Source: Malaya genurostris
Lineage: Eukaryota > Arthropoda > Insecta > Diptera > Culicidae
Direction of reading: 5' to 3'
NCBI RefSeq assembly: GCF_030247185.1
Contig: NC_080570.1
Span: forward strand, 148,834,641 to 148,898,640
DNA: 64,000 bases
Every line of letters begins with the position of its first letter. Position 1 is the stretch's first letter. The translations under genes and the position numbers were made by a program. Positions 42,237 through 55,199 of the stretch are shown here, in pieces. Under the pieces are notes generated by a model. The model saw only the letters and a list, made by a program, of their open reading frames with translations, did no database searches and was not told the DNA's origin.

Positions 42237-42475
42237 ATGAAGAAAGGCTGTGCAATCACTGTGAAAATCGATACCCAGATAGCCGAGTATCGTATACCAT
42301 TCTATTCAGCTCGATGAACTGAGCAAATGTGAGCGATAAAAATATTGCACTCACTTTTCTCCGAAATGACTGATCCGATTTTAACAAACTTAGCCTCTCT
42401 TGTTCCATTTTTTTTTTAATTTCACATGAATCTGACTTTCGGTTCCGGAATTACAGGGTGAGTGAAAAAAACAAA
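42237..42475. repeat. Dispersed repeat ('cctttctcatgaagaaaggc' family), inverse copy
   Basis: Contains 'gcctttctcatgaagaaagg', 'ataccattc', 'gatgaactgag', 'actcacttttctc' and 'ggttccggaatta', the reverse order of the 55660-56235 copy. Same family as 5590-6260. Confidence 0.6.
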
Positions 42476-45192
42476 CTGCAAATTCAATAGTTTGCATTTA
42501 TAGAACAATGTTTAAAGACTCGCTTTTCTCATAGTGGACTGACAAAAAGCCCCATTTCATGCTACAAATAACTGATACAAGTCTTCTAACTTTTGCTCGA
42601 AACTATTTCGATTTTTAGGTTATGCTTGTTTTCGCCCGACCAAACTTCCCCATTTCTTTTCAATGAACAGTTTTTCAAGAATACCACAGTAATGTTGCTG
42701 AGAATACAAATCATATGAGAAAGGCACTATCATACCACTAGGTGAAGTAAAGAATGTTTTTAGGTTAACGAACGCGACACATAAACGAAAATATCTTTCT
42801 CACACAATCAAAATGTAATGAGTTACGAATATGTACGAAAACACTGCTGACTATAAAAAATCAAAAGAAACATTTCCAAAGCAATTACAGTGCGTTGCGA
42901 AATAAAGCATTATTCATATCAATCTTCATTGCACATGTATTGCTCTTTTATCTCTGGTTTGTTGACACGAGGTAAATAATATCAGTAAACTATTTGGCAG
43001 CAGAAACGCGTTTGTTTACTACTTTCTAATGTGTGCTCAACTAGGGTGACTCATTTTTCTGACCTGACATCACACGCTGTTGCCCTAAGTTTGAGGCCAA
43101 ACACTTGTATTAGTGCAATATTTCACCACTAACCGAAACAGCCTTACGTAACGGCATTTCTCTCTAAAAGTTCGACCCATTAACTCATTTTAATACCACT
43201 CAATTTCTGTTGAAAAGCCACAAATGAGTGAACCGTATTCGGGAAATGAAATATTTGATTGTAAGACGTGCAATAAGTCCACGAAGCGCATTAAATCGCC
43301 ATTGAACAATTCTTCTATACTTTGTAGAGACACCACGCGACCGTGCGTCGTCATAGTGACAGAAGCACGGGAAGGTGCGTGTTTACTGTGACACTGTTTC
43401 CCTCGTTGAATTTGCGCTTCAGACACACTGGTGGTCAGGTTTCAGAATTAGTTTGATAAATGACAACTACAACAACAACAACACACAGAGAGAGAGAAAA
43501 AAAACAAGGTTATCTATTTCGTCATGGAGAGTTGAGGTCACTGGTTGTCGTTGTTTACATTATGGGATTCACCGTGTATAAACAAGTAAACGTGTTTTTT
43601 TTAAATACCACAAAACCACATTTCAACAGTATCAATCCAGCGGAATAATAACGTGACCTAGTCAAACAATCCGGAAATTAATTTTTGAATTTTTTAGATA
43701 GATTAAAGCTCGATTCCGATGATACATCAGTTTTCGTTAAGATCGATGGAACGTCACCCGTGCCATCGAGATTAGTCTCATGTTATTCTCATGAGCGCAT
43801 TCACGCATGATGTACAGCTAAATAATCCGATTCGTTCTTCTCGTCGTGTATCGGTTTTGCACTAGTGAATAGTGACTGACTCGGAGCACTTGTCATTGAC
43901 CCATGACGTAGTTGTTTTTTAATGAGACAGTTTTTTTTAGAAATTTTGAATTATATTATAATCACGACTAATAGAGAAATCATTCTCTAATTTCAAATGT
44001 GATGTCGTACAAAAAGACAATCTGTTTACTTCAACGCTCATTTCTCGTTTCCGTGTAAGAGAAATGAAAATGTAAACAATTTGTTTGTTTGCTTGCTTAA
44101 CTTGAAACGGTTCATCAATATTCAATATAATGAGTATCTAAATAAAATAAACAGAGATTTTATTGCTTCTTATTTCGATCTTTTTCCTAGCAGGAGGTAA
44201 GATTTCAAAACAGTCTGATGGCGACTGCCCGTTAGTATTTCGGTTATGCCCTTGTTCGTGATCGTAGGCGGCTTCGCCTTCATATATGTTGTTATTATGA
44301 ATTCAGTCGAATTGAATCGAATCAACACGAAATCAAAAATTTACTGAGTTTTTAAAAGTTTTCTTTTTAATCTTTTTCTCGTTTGCTTTTTTTACAATGT
44401 TACCCACATTATCAGATCCGAATGAATTCCGAATGGATTCCGAATCAATTCCGAATCGGCGAGAAATTTTCATTCGGAATTTCATGTGGAAATCATAATG
44501 GATTCCGAATCAATTCCAACTCCAGTGCAACAACCGATTCCGAATGAACCGGTTCGCCTACAACCGGTTGATTCGGAAATCATTCGGAATTGAGTGAGAA
44601 GATGCGGACTGAATTGTCAATTCATCTTCTTCTTCTTCTTTCCTGATTTTGCACGTTTTCGTGCTGATTTTCAGTTTATTTTTCAACGAAAACATTATAT
44701 AACTGAATATACAAGTTTAAATCTTCATGTTTTTCGGATATACAGAACTAGTAAATAACCAGTTCTTCTTAGAATCCCAACATAATTTATTGAAATTCGC
44801 TGGAAATTAACAAAACGGCCTACCTTAGTCAGCATCATCCATTCCTCTAGCTGGAGTGTAGTGAAATGGCTTAAGTCGCATAAATTTCACACTAACACAT
44901 TCATAAAATGAGCGAATATTCAATGACATTTAAAATGTCACTGTCAATCAAGTTGATCGAGCAGTCAACTCAGGCGAAAATTCTAGCACTGAACCGATCG
45001 AGCACTAAAAAATCATGCAGTCGAGTAAGATTTCATTGCTCATTCCGTCATTTCGATAATGTGGGTATTTGCGAAGAAAACTACGCAACAGAATAGAGTG
45101 AAAAATCTAGGCTTCAGCTATTCCAGAAAGAAAAAGGAGAAACATTTTCCAATTTTTGAAAAAGTATTTATTTTTGTCAAGCGTATAGTTTT
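42476..45192. other. Non-coding, no gene seen
   Basis: AT-rich sequence. A 'gattccgaatcaattcc' word recurs several times at 44420-44590 as cryptic repeat. No ORF with coding features. Confidence 0.45.
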
Positions 45193-45600
45193 TGTCTTTC
45201 TCGCAAAGAAAGGCAAATGAATCACTTTGGAAAATCGACTTGTGAATCCAGGCCCGGAAAACCGAATACTATTAATACTAATATACTACTCGAATCAGCT
45301 CGAGGAGATCAGAAAATGTGTGTGTATGCAATAAAAATATGTACTCGATTTTCTCGGAGATGGCTGGAAAGATTTTTACCAACTTAGATTTAAATGAAAG
45401 GACTCTTGGTTACATAGTCTGCTATTGAATTATATCTGAAACGAACATCCGGTTCGAGAGTAATGGTGTTAAAAAGTGCTCCTCTTGGGCGATTCTCATA
45501 AACTTAGTTTCGAATGAAAGGCCCTATAATTTTTTAGCCTGTTATAGAATTTTATATGAATCCGCCTAGAAAAAAAACCTGTTTCAATCCACCTAGTGGT
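45193..45600. repeat. Dispersed repeat family copy, divergent
   Basis: 'tctttctcgcaaagaaaggc', 'tttctcggagatggctgg' and 'cacctagtggtg' mark the same family as 42237 and 55660. It is more decayed, with part duplicated internally (second 'aacttagtttcgaatgaaagg'). Confidence 0.55.
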
Positions 45601-46069
45601 GAAATAAAGCCTTCCTCATATTATTCATTTCCTATATTTTACAGCAAGAATTATCAAAATACAACAAATTTAAAAAGCTTAGAACCCAGTTTTGAAGAAC
45701 TCTTTTGCATATTACTAGTGCATTTAAATACTACATTTGAATTCAAGTTTGTAAAAATCAATTCAAACATATTTGAGAAAATGAAGTGAGCCGTATTTTA
45801 AAAAGCCATATTTAATTTTCTAAACCGAAAAATGGATACCGATAAAGTGAAATTCGGGTCATTGAAGAATCGGATAATATGAACTACAAACTGAAGCAGT
45901 TTTAAGCTCAATTTAAAAGAATTTCCAAAATTGTCAGCACCTTCGATTTCAATGGCGGATTGAAATAAATGACGCGACCAGTATCATTGAAAAACAGTTC
46001 GAATGATCATAAAATAGTATGACCAACAAATTGAAACAGTTTCGAGCACAACTTAGAAGATACACAGAG

Positions 46070-46405
46070 GTCTCTTTTTACGCAAGGAATACGCACCGCG
46101 TAAAAAAATTGCGTAACTTCGAAAATTCGCGTAAAAAAAACCGCGTAACTTCGGAAATCCGCGTAAAAAAAACCTCAACACAATTTCAATTCATGAAAAG
46201 TCCAGATCTGGTGTAATCTCAAAAAAATTTTTTTGTGGAAATCGACTTTGGGCCAAAGACAAATTTTGAGACTTCCAAAATCTAAAAACTTTTTTTGATG
46301 CCGAAAAAAAACCGCGTAACTTTAGAAATCCGCGTAAAAAAATGCGTAACTTCGAAAATCCGCGTAAAAAGAAACCGCATAAAAAAGTACCGCGTAAAAA
46401 AACCC
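46070..46405. repeat. Degenerate 'gcgtaaaaaaaccgcgtaacttcg' tandem repeat
   Basis: Units of about 22-28 bp, 'accgcgtaacttcg' plus 'aaatccgcgtaaaa', recur about four times at 46080-46180. After a gap they resume at 46305-46410. The strong CG-containing word is unusual in this AT-rich setting. No coding function. Confidence 0.6.
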
Positions 46406-46659
46406 CAGTGTATTTCACTATTTTGTATGACGGTTCGAAATTTTGAAAATGTATCACCTTGTAATGGTAGAGCCGGAAGTCACACTTGGATATTTTCATC
46501 AGACTATCAGAGCTGTTAATTTGAGTTTGATTTTATGAAAATTTTATGAGACTATTTACTATCTTGATCTGCAAACTAGAGAAATTTATTAGCCAATTAA
46601 AAGAAATCGCTACACATCACATGGTTACTTATAGAAAAATACACTTGAAATTGACATTT

Positions 46660-47165
46660 TCACACTAAGCATCCTATCTCCGGAACCGGAAGTTAGTTCT
46701 GAATAATAGTCGGGATATTTTTATGGTATCTAAAAATCTTTCAGTTGTATCTAAAATGGTATAAATCGGTTAGGTAATCTTCGAAAAAAGCTACTGACAT
46801 TATTTTCAGTTTTTGGTGCATAGGGTAACAGAGGTATTTTGGCCCACTTTAGGATTGATTTTCTTTTGGCCCACCTTGTAAAAATATCCATCAAATGTTG
46901 TAATATCTTTGAAAAACTCTTGCGTAATAGGTAACTTAATGTGATTAGCTTCAAATTGATGCAACATAAAGTTTGTTAGGTGGGCCAAAATATATGAAGT
47001 GGCCAAAATACCTCTGTTACCCTATTACCCTGTCATTCACGAACTCGAATTCGGATCCCGATGAAATTCAGGAACTTTTTATTAGACCTTTTATTTGAAT
47101 TCAAGTTTGTGAAAATCGGTTTGGCTATCTTCAATAAAATTGAGCGACATTATTCTTGCTTGTTA
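46660..47165. repeat. Dispersed repeat family copies split by a TA-MITE
   Basis: 'atctccggaaccggaagtta' on the left and 'gatcccgatgaaattcagga', 'tttgaattcaagtttgtgaaaat' on the right belong to the family at 55660. The 200-bp MITE at 46823-47022 lies between. Confidence 0.5.
46823..47022. mobile_element. Tc1/mariner-type MITE (TA target duplication)
   Basis: GGGTAACAGAGGTATTTTGG at the left end is repeated inverted at the right end (CCAAAATACCTCTGTTACCC), with about 28 bp of terminal symmetry. TA flanks both ends (46821-46822 and 47023-47024). 200 bp, non-coding. Confidence 0.75.
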
Positions 47166-47181
47166 GGTGCTTAAAATATTG

Positions 47182-47237
47182 AACTCTTGGACTACAGAAC
47201 TATTCTGAACACTCGCATTTTAAGATTCTTGAGCTTA
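47182..47237. repeat. Host repeat broken by the DD37E transposon, left part
   Basis: Reverse complement of 51705-51780: 'tattgaactcttgga', 'cagaactattctgaacactcg' and 'agattcttgagctta'. The right part resumes at 48464 with 'taagttcttggactc'. Confidence 0.7.
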
Positions 47238-48463
47238 AAGACTGTCCCAGAAAGTATGGACGCAACCAAAAAGCGCTGCCATTTCGCAATGGTACAGAAT
47301 CTTGCATCCTGTTGTTTACACTCTTCTCTAACCACTTGTGCAGTTGTTTATTTGTTTTCATTAGATTATTTCGAAATGCGTGGATTTTCAGCAGAACAAC
47401 GTCGAAAAATTGTGTACAAATGGTGCACAGAACGTGGACTGTCACTGAGAAAGATAGCAAAAATGGAAGGAGTAAGTGGAAAAGCCGTGCGAAATGCAAT
47501 CAGGAAGTTCGGTGAGAATAAACCGAAAACGGGTCGAAAAAAAAGATCCTGCTAACCCTCAGTTGGATAAACGTATACTGAAGGCGTTCGAGCAAAAGAA
47601 GGAGGTTTCAGTTCGGGATGTGGCCAAAAAAATCGGCAGTCAAATGTTCTTCGTGCTAAAGAACGTTTGAATCTTCGAACCTATAAGAAGCAGAAACAAC
47701 CAAAACGTAGTCCGAAACAAGAAGCATCGATCAGGCCGAGGGTTCGAAAGCAGTACAATACGATTCATGCTGGAAATTTGAACTGCATAATCATGGACGA
47801 CGAAACCTACGTGAAACTCGATTACAAAACCTTGCCGGGACCACAATATTATACGGAGACATCGATTGAAGTCGAAAAATTTGGTAAGAAAGCTATGGTC
47901 TGGCAAGCAATTTGTAGCTGCGGTAAGATTTCGAAACCCTTCATCACCACTGCTTCAATAAACAGCGAAATATACATCAAGGAATGTTTACAAAAACGAC
48001 TTCTACCCATGATTCGAAGCCACAAGGCTTCTGGCGAGATCTTGCTTCTTGCCACTACTCAAAATCAACGGTAGAATGGTATACTACCAAAAATGTCACT
48101 TTCGTCCCAAAAGACATGAATCCACCAAATTGCCCACAACTTCGACCAATTGAGGAATTTTGGGCATTAACGAAGGCACATCTTAGGAAACATGTCTCGG
48201 CAGCCGAAACCATTCAACAGTTCGAAAAAGATTGGAAAAAAGTGTCAAAACTTGTCGCCAAGAAGTCTGTACGGAATTTAATGAGGAACGTTCGCAAGAA
48301 GGTGCGCCAGCTAGTCTACAATGGCTAAGTAGCAAATGTTGAGAATAATATTCTGTTGTTGTAGTCTAATATTATCATTATATCGAATCAAATTTGAATA
48401 TCTAACACTTGTGAATTATTTACTGCGAAGTCAAAGTGCGTCCATACTTTCTGGGACAGTCTT
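47238..48463 (+). mobile_element. DD37E Tc1/mariner transposon (ITmD37E-like), inactive
   Basis: 1226 bp with perfect 27-bp terminal inverted repeats (AAGACTGTCCCAGAAAG...). It is flanked by TA at 47236-47237 and 48464-48465. The internal transposase has lost its frame at three places. The 37 residues between the second Asp and the Glu place it in the DD37E group first described in mosquitoes. The paralogous empty site at 51700-51780 confirms the ends. Confidence 0.85.
47376..48328 (+). pseudogene. DD37E transposase, broken by three frameshifts
   Basis: The ATG at 47376 opens MRGFSAEQRRKIVYKWC, a helix-turn-helix DNA-binding start with SLRKIAKMEGVSGKAVRNAI. The frame shifts near 47540 in an A-run, again near 47637, and a third time near 48025. 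Catalytic landmarks remain: Asp in IIMDDETYVKLDY, Asp in FWRDLASCHYS and Glu in LRPIEEFW, 37 residues after the second Asp. The C-terminus ends VRQLVYNG with TAG at 48326. The protein would cut and paste the element through its inverted repeats. As it stands it cannot make a whole enzyme. Confidence 0.85.
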
Positions 48464-48465
48464 TA

Positions 48466-50138
48466 AGTTCTTGGACTCATACGCTCTTTTTAAAAATCTG
48501 TCAGGACTGTACTTCATTACTTGCGTCACAAATGATTTCTAATTCGATCATTGGCTCGAGCAAACTGTATGTAAGAAGTAAAAAGCAGCCAATAAAACAA
48601 ATTTACTACTGGCGGCATGGAAAATTTCTTATCTCTTACGTTATATTTGACAGGACGTTTGTTCGTTTGAAATGACACTGTCAGAAAATATTTCCTCCAA
48701 ATGGATAGCTATCGTCACTCTATCAGTTGAATATAAGAATATCAGTTATTTAAAATTATTACTCACTGTTCAAAATTCATAAGAATAGATTCTAAATATA
48801 TAGAATCCTACTTTCAGGCAAAACAAAAATCTCCACTCAAACGACCACTACAATTGAGTGACAGTGGTGACTTTGACATTGATACCCACCCGTTGCGACA
48901 GACATTCAAACAGTCAAACTGGTTTGGACACACTGCACACTGTGCAGTGCAACCGTCACAAGGTCAGTCAACCAATTATCGAATCAATTTAATCGCTCGA
49001 AGATTTGTGACCGATTCATTGCATTCGCTCGCGTTTGTTGTGGTTGTTGTTTGTGTTTTTATTATCGAAAACCACCGGAACGAACCGATCAAACATGTCT
49101 GGGGTTTTGTTGTTGTAAAGCAACACAGCGGATAAAGCTCAATTTACTGTGATACTTCTTTCTGACACTGCACGAGCTTGCATACACCTGCTATTAGACA
49201 GGCATACTACAATTGTTAGCCTAGTAGCGTTGGAAGATCGCACACACATCGGCGGTGTCGTAAGTGGAGGAAAAACGATTTAGTTGTATAGCTATTTAAC
49301 ACATTGGTCATGATTTCGTTCAGCCCCAAGGCCATTACAATTCCCATATCTACAGCGAACAGCTGTTCCGTGTATCCTCCGCCAGTGTATCCAACCCAGT
49401 GTGGTGAATTTATTTGTCGTTGTGGAACTGCCACGGTGACACCCCTCGACGGTTAGTGTTTGTGCAATAGTTCAGTATTAGATTGCTACGTAGAGATCGT
49501 ACAATTTCTGCAGGTCATTTAGGTTAATGACTTCAAGCCACAAGAACAGCCAGAGGTATTTTTTTTTCACTACAGGAACTATATGCTGATGGAAAAAAAC
49601 TGACGTTAGTTATGGTTTATGTAGGAAAATAACATTCTAATTTGAAAAATGACGTTCTGGACGAAGAGCATATCAGCTTTTTCCGTAGCGAAAGGGTAGC
49701 GAGTCTAAGCGTCTGGATTAACATATGCTTCAAAACTTTGCCCTAAAACTGTGAATATTCGACGCGAAAGTTCAAAGATCATGATGACTATGGACGAATT
49801 CCAAACTTGAATCAGACAAGTTTCGTCAAAATGACGATATTGTAAATGACGTATCAAAAGACAAAGAGGAAGTATGGAAGAATATTATTACATTGGTTCA
49901 AAAGTATGCATCACACCAGAAACAATGATTTAAGAAAGTCACAACGGAAGCAATGGGTAAAAAAATTATAAATTTTACAGCTGACATAATTCTACAAACG
50001 AAACAATTCATAACTACTTAACTTATCAAATGACGCAATATTCCAGCCATTTAGAATTTGACAGACTCCGAATGTAATTTGCACTTGGCTACCAAGTGCA
50101 GCTGTATGGGTATAAATTATTCTTTAATTGTGCTTTTG
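48466..50138. other. Non-coding sequence
   Basis: Starts with the right part of the broken host repeat. 48840-49140 is somewhat GC-richer, with 'cacactgcacactgtgcagtgc'; it may be regulatory or part of an unseen 5' exon, but nothing decides this. No gene supported. Confidence 0.4.
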
Positions 50139-50212
50139 TGGCTCAGTCGATTAAATGGTGCGCTTTGTGATCAAATGTTCCTCGGTTCAAGTCGCGCTGC
50201 TGCTATCGTTCT
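50139..50212 (+). repeat. tRNA-like SINE or tRNA relic
   Basis: 'tgtggctcagtcgattaaatgg' resembles an A-box and 'cggttcaagtcgcg' a B-box at tRNA spacing. The acceptor stem does not close well, so a functional tRNA is unlikely. Confidence 0.4.
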
Positions 50213-51689
50213 TTTGTTTTTTATTTGATTCGATTTCAAGCCATGTAATTTTCAAATCACACAATTTTACATGCTTTTGAATATAAATTTGTGTGAAATA
50301 CGACGCTCCATTTATGTGCATCTTATGAGATATAAAATCACAAGATTTTTTCGTACTGTGTTGGAAAAACATTCGACTGCAGTTAATAGTTGATTTAGAA
50401 CTAGTCTATAGGATTTTCCAAGTATTTAAATGAAAAGTAATAGTTTTTTAAAACAGTTGTCTTACTTCACTATGGGGTGCATTTTCGAAATTCAGGAAGA
50501 ATGGGTAGAATTTAATCGTGCTTGCCTCGAGCTGTACTAAACCAAAGACATCATATTAACAAGATATCCAGCTTTCACATTTTCCGAACAAATCATTGGC
50601 AACATCCTTTTTTGTGAGCATGCGCCCTCAGGCGAGTCCGCATCGAATCTCGTACATAAAAGTATGGGAGAGAAATGTCAAATTCGTGCGCGCCAAAATA
50701 GCAGCATTGATTTCTCTCCAAGCTGACAGGGTCTGACTAAACGCAACAACATACACGCTTAGAAAAAGTTACTCACAGTTAGAGCACAGACTAACAGACA
50801 TGACAGTATGAGTAAATTCTTATAAAAATAATTTTTCCTGATGAACTAGTTCCACCTATATTGTACTGCGCGAACTATTTACTATCGGTACACCCCTTGT
50901 GTTATGTGAAAGTTTTTTTACTAATTGGTTTCCCCTCGTTTGTCAACACCGATCAGCTGCTATATTAGAAAATAAATCATCACAATAAATGATTGGATTA
51001 CGTCGATAATATATTTAACTTTTTAGCGATGTTGGAAGGTAACAATTTATTTTTCTCAATATTGCTCATCTAGATTATTTTTTATTGTGTTGGTAATTTT
51101 CACCCGAAATTAAGTGGTGGTAGACCAGAAGCAAGTAAATATTGTAACAAAACGGGTTCGATTTTGTATTGCGTTGGAGGATGAGAAGTAGCACAATTAT
51201 GTGTATAGTTTTGGCAATATGTATTAAATCTGTATCCTGCATGAAATTCGCATGGACGTAGACGAATCAATACATTACAGGTAATTCTGTATAAATGGCA
51301 ACTCTGTTGGTAAATGAAAAAAATAAACACAGTCTAGATGACAAACAGGATGTTTTTGATAAAATAACGTGGCGACATCATGACATATGCGTGTACTGTC
51401 CCAACTAAAGGAATATTCGAAATGACCGTTAAAATGATTGAAGAATATAATTTGAGTGTCCTGTCTGTTAGTCTGTGGTTAGAGTACCAGTTACTCATTT
51501 TCAAATGATACATGGAAACGTCAAAAACTGAGTAGTTACCATCAATGATATTGAATAACTCCTACTCTGAATTTGTGTTTAACGCAAGAACTCGTTTTTA
51601 TGTTACTGTTCGCAAGATCATTGCCCACTAGAAACAGTTTGGTGATCAAAAATTAGTTAAAGATTCAAAAACTGCAAAAGTCATAGGGT
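50213..51689. other. Non-coding sequence, no feature seen
   Basis: AT-rich, no coding ORF, no clear repeat recognised by eye. Confidence 0.45.
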
Positions 51690-51790
51690 TCTTAATTTTA
51701 CGAGTCCAAGAACTTAAGCTCAAGAATCTTAAAGTGCGAGTGTTCAGAATAGTTCTGTAGTCCAAGAGTTCAATATTTCAAGAGGCTAAG
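51690..51790. repeat. Host repeat copy with empty DD37E site
   Basis: Reads 'gagtccaagaacttaagctc' across the TA where, at 47236, the DD37E transposon sits in the reverse-oriented copy. It continues 'aagaatcttaaagtgcgagtg' and 'ttcagaatagttctgtagtcc'. Confidence 0.75.
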
Positions 51791-52336
51791 ATTATAAGGG
51801 CTGAGGACAGTACCGTAGAGTGGTAGAAAGAGCAACACTTTAACAGATTTGCTGTCATTCTCAAATTCGTCGCACTTTAGAAAAAAAAATCAATTTTTTG
51901 AACAGTTAGTGTTAGTTACTATTGATAATATAAGGAGTATTGACAGTACTTTTGATCGTGCAGTGGAAGCTTCTTCGGATTGATAAAAATATTGTCAAAA
52001 AACTGCTCATCAATCAGACAATAACCTCTCTCCAAAGAGGAAAATGTCAAATATGTACAATTTAGAGATGGTCGGGTGTCGGATATTTGTACCCGAAACC
52101 CGACCTGAATCCGAACCCAATGGGTTGGTCGAATACGAGTTCAGAAAAAAAATATTTGTCGAGTATGGGACGATTTTTTATCGTGTTCAAAATTTTGGTC
52201 GAGTTTCGTCGGGTACTAGTAGATTTCCGGTTTAAGAAATTGCTTTCCTTACCATCTCTAGTGCAATAAACTTTTCTCTTAATGATTAAACATTCAGTTG
52301 CAATATTTAAACATTGACTTCAAAGTTGACATGAAT

Positions 52337-52500
52337 GAATTTAACGGATGTGCAAAAAAACTGCACTATAATTTATTCGGGTGAAGAATAATAAAATTCA
52401 TTTGAAGACAAATTATCGACAGCCTCAGCCCTTAAAAAAAAAATTCCGGGCTTAAGAATAAAACTGACAAATAATTATTGACCGTAATCTCTAGCTTTTC
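52337..52500. repeat. Dispersed repeat, copy 2 (pair of 34868-35010)
   Basis: Same block order as at 34868, with an extra 'aataattattgacc' before 'atctctagctttt'. Confidence 0.55.
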
Positions 52501-52539
52501 TAGAATTGGTTGTTCCTCACATTCAGTTTTTTCACATTT

Positions 52540-53240
52540 GATCATTGCCCACTAGTAACAGTTTGGTGATCAAAAATTAGTTAAAGATTCAAAATCTGCA
52601 AAAGTCATAGGGTTCCTAATTTTACGAGTCCAAGAATTTAAGCTCAAGAATCTTAAAGTGTTCAGAATAATTCTGCAGTCCAAGAGTTCAATATTTCAAA
52701 AGGCTAAGAGTTTGTGGGACCAAAACACAAAAGTTCAAAAGTCCAAGAATTCATCCGTGATACATCAACAGTCTAAGAAAACAAAAGTTCAACAGTTCAG
52801 CATTCTGTAAGACTAAGAGATCTCTAATTCCATAGCTGAGAAGATCAGAAGTCCTAGAGTTCAGAACTCTAGAAGACCAATATCCCAACCGCTCAGAGTT
52901 CTAAGATACCAATAACCAGTAGTAGTAGTATAAGTTTATAATATACTAATATAATATAGTTCAAAAGTCTAAGAGATCCAAAAAAATCAGGAGCTCAAAA
53001 ATCGAAGTCCTACTTTTCAAGAGTCCAAGGATCCTAAAGTTTAAGACTGCAAAAGTCGGAGAATCCAAGAGAGAGTTATATAATTTGAGAGTCCAGGTTT
53101 TAATAAATGAAAGAGTTCACGGTTTCAAAGTCTAACAGTCCTCGAAGCCAAGAATCGAAGAGCCCAATTGCCGATTATCAAAGAGATGAAGAATCTTAAA
53201 GTTAGTCTCACAGTCTAACAGCATTCAGTCTAAAATTCAT
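52540..53240. repeat. Second empty-site host repeat grading into 'aagagtccaag' cryptic repeat
   Basis: 52545-52700 is a direct copy of 51620-51790, including 'gagtccaagaatttaagctc'. From 52700 the words 'agtccaaga', 'aagttca' and 'gtctaag' recur irregularly every 10-25 bases up to about 53240. No coding content. Confidence 0.6.
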
Positions 53241-55199
53241 TGATTCCTAAACATGCACTATCAATTAAAAACGTATCCAGAAAGAGATATTCTGTACCGG
53301 CGAACGACCAAAAAGTTAAATACGGGTATAAATAAAAGACATTACGAGATTCTGTTGTTATGAGCCCTGATTGTGAAAGCAAGAAAATCTATTATTTTGT
53401 GTAAAAGTACATGGGTCAAAATCAAGACAACAAAATATGTATGATATAGCATGGTTTTATCAATTGATTAATAGGAGATGACAGTTCAACTGACGTCAAC
53501 TCCAGCAGCGCTGCCAGCTCGGTATTTATCGGAATTTATATCGATTTTTGGACTCGAAACAGGAATACATATATGCCCTCTTAAAATACCAATAATTCAA
53601 TTTTCATACAGATAAAAACCGATTTTAAGTTTGGCTCCATAGGGGTAAACTGTTTGGTTCCATAGGGTAAACGTGAATCAAAGATTCGTGCACACCAAAA
53701 ATAAAATACTCAGCTTCAAAGAAATTTTCGGTAGAAGGTATGTGAAAACCGCGCCACAAGAATGTAAACCTAATATAGTTCAAATAAATTAGGTTTTGTA
53801 CGACGAAAATTGCACTCATTAATTATGGCTATTTCGACGCAGTGCATTTGATACATTCTTAATCGAGAAAATTTGGCAGAAAAAATTTACATTCACACAG
53901 CCTAGTAGGAAATTTCCGATGCATTGCTCCCTTCTTGTTGAATGGACGGATGAAATCAGAACCGAACTTAGAACACAAAATTATTTTAAGCAGCAACAAA
54001 ATGCATTCAATATGTACAACAAATATATTTACCCGCATGAAAAATGGCACATTGGTTTCGTCGAACCAGTAGAGGAGGGTACTGAAGAATGTATTAGTTG
54101 CGATCGTAACGAAGTGTGAGCCAATCATTCGTGTTCGTCGTTGCAAAGGCGAAGTGCAGCTGCATGCAGTACGGACGACGAACATGCATGCACTCGTCGA
54201 ATACTTTTGAGTTAGAAATGTTGAGGCGTGTGTCGGTGACTGGCTTGGTGTGCTATCGAGTACAATAGACAAACCGTCGGTCAGTCATGGGTTAATTTTG
54301 CTTACCCTTGTGGTGCCTCCTTGTCTGTTGTTCCGTTGGCTCATTCTAGAGATCGATGTTCGTGAGGCGGTGCTTGAACAAATTTTCCGATCGATTGCAT
54401 CCACCTGCAGGCAGGGATTTCACACCACACCAGAGAAGAGCAAATAGCACTTGCGGACGGTGATGAAACGGGGGATTGTAGAGTTTTATTCAAGCAAACA
54501 AATTGTGCATGTTTACGAAATGTAGGTGCAATTTAAAACCACTTACACAAAATAAAAATGTCGTTTTTCTTGTACTGAAGCTCATTTGAAAATTGAGACT
54601 ATACATTTTAATCCACATCAGTTTCACCAAATAAGTTTTATTTTAATAATCAGTCTCTGCCACATCTAAATGAGTGCAATGAGTAGCCAATTTTCATTGA
54701 CCTACCATTCTTGGGCCACGAAATGAAATCATTTTAACCAAATTTATGCAAAGCTCCATTTTGCACAACTGATTAGCGATAAATATGTGTGTAACTTTAT
54801 TTATTTGAGTTCGGTTATTGTATAATAGATCGAAGTAGACTTCCTTATCCTTATCTGATTGCCTCGACAGCCTTGAATTCAAACAAAACGGTTATCATAT
54901 TTCAAATAAGTTGATTGTTTTTGCTAGGTTTGGTGTTTTAAATTGAGAAGGATGAGAGGTATTCTTTGCATCAATAAAATCGTATCACCAACCATGCAAT
55001 CGACCAGAATACTGCAACTCGGTTGATGGATTCTATCCAAATAAAAATTCTTTTAGTATTGTGGTTTTGAATTCTAATCTAATGAACTCGGTTCTAATCG
55101 TTAGGTCGCTCACCAAGGAAAATTCTAAAACTGTTTTAACAATTCACGTAAACAACACGATGGTAAATGGATAGGTGGCGATTTTAGATGTGCAAGTGC
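53241..55199. other. Non-coding sequence
   Basis: No gene is supported. Short ORFs (for example 53919-54119) lack domains. Composition is near that of neighbouring intron or intergenic DNA. Confidence 0.45.

Noticed and set aside
50139..50212. Functional tRNA gene
   Set aside because: A- and B-box-like words exist but the acceptor stem does not close.
52044..52269. ORFs in 'cccgacctgaatccgaaccc' sequence
   Set aside because: Low-complexity word repetition, no domain.
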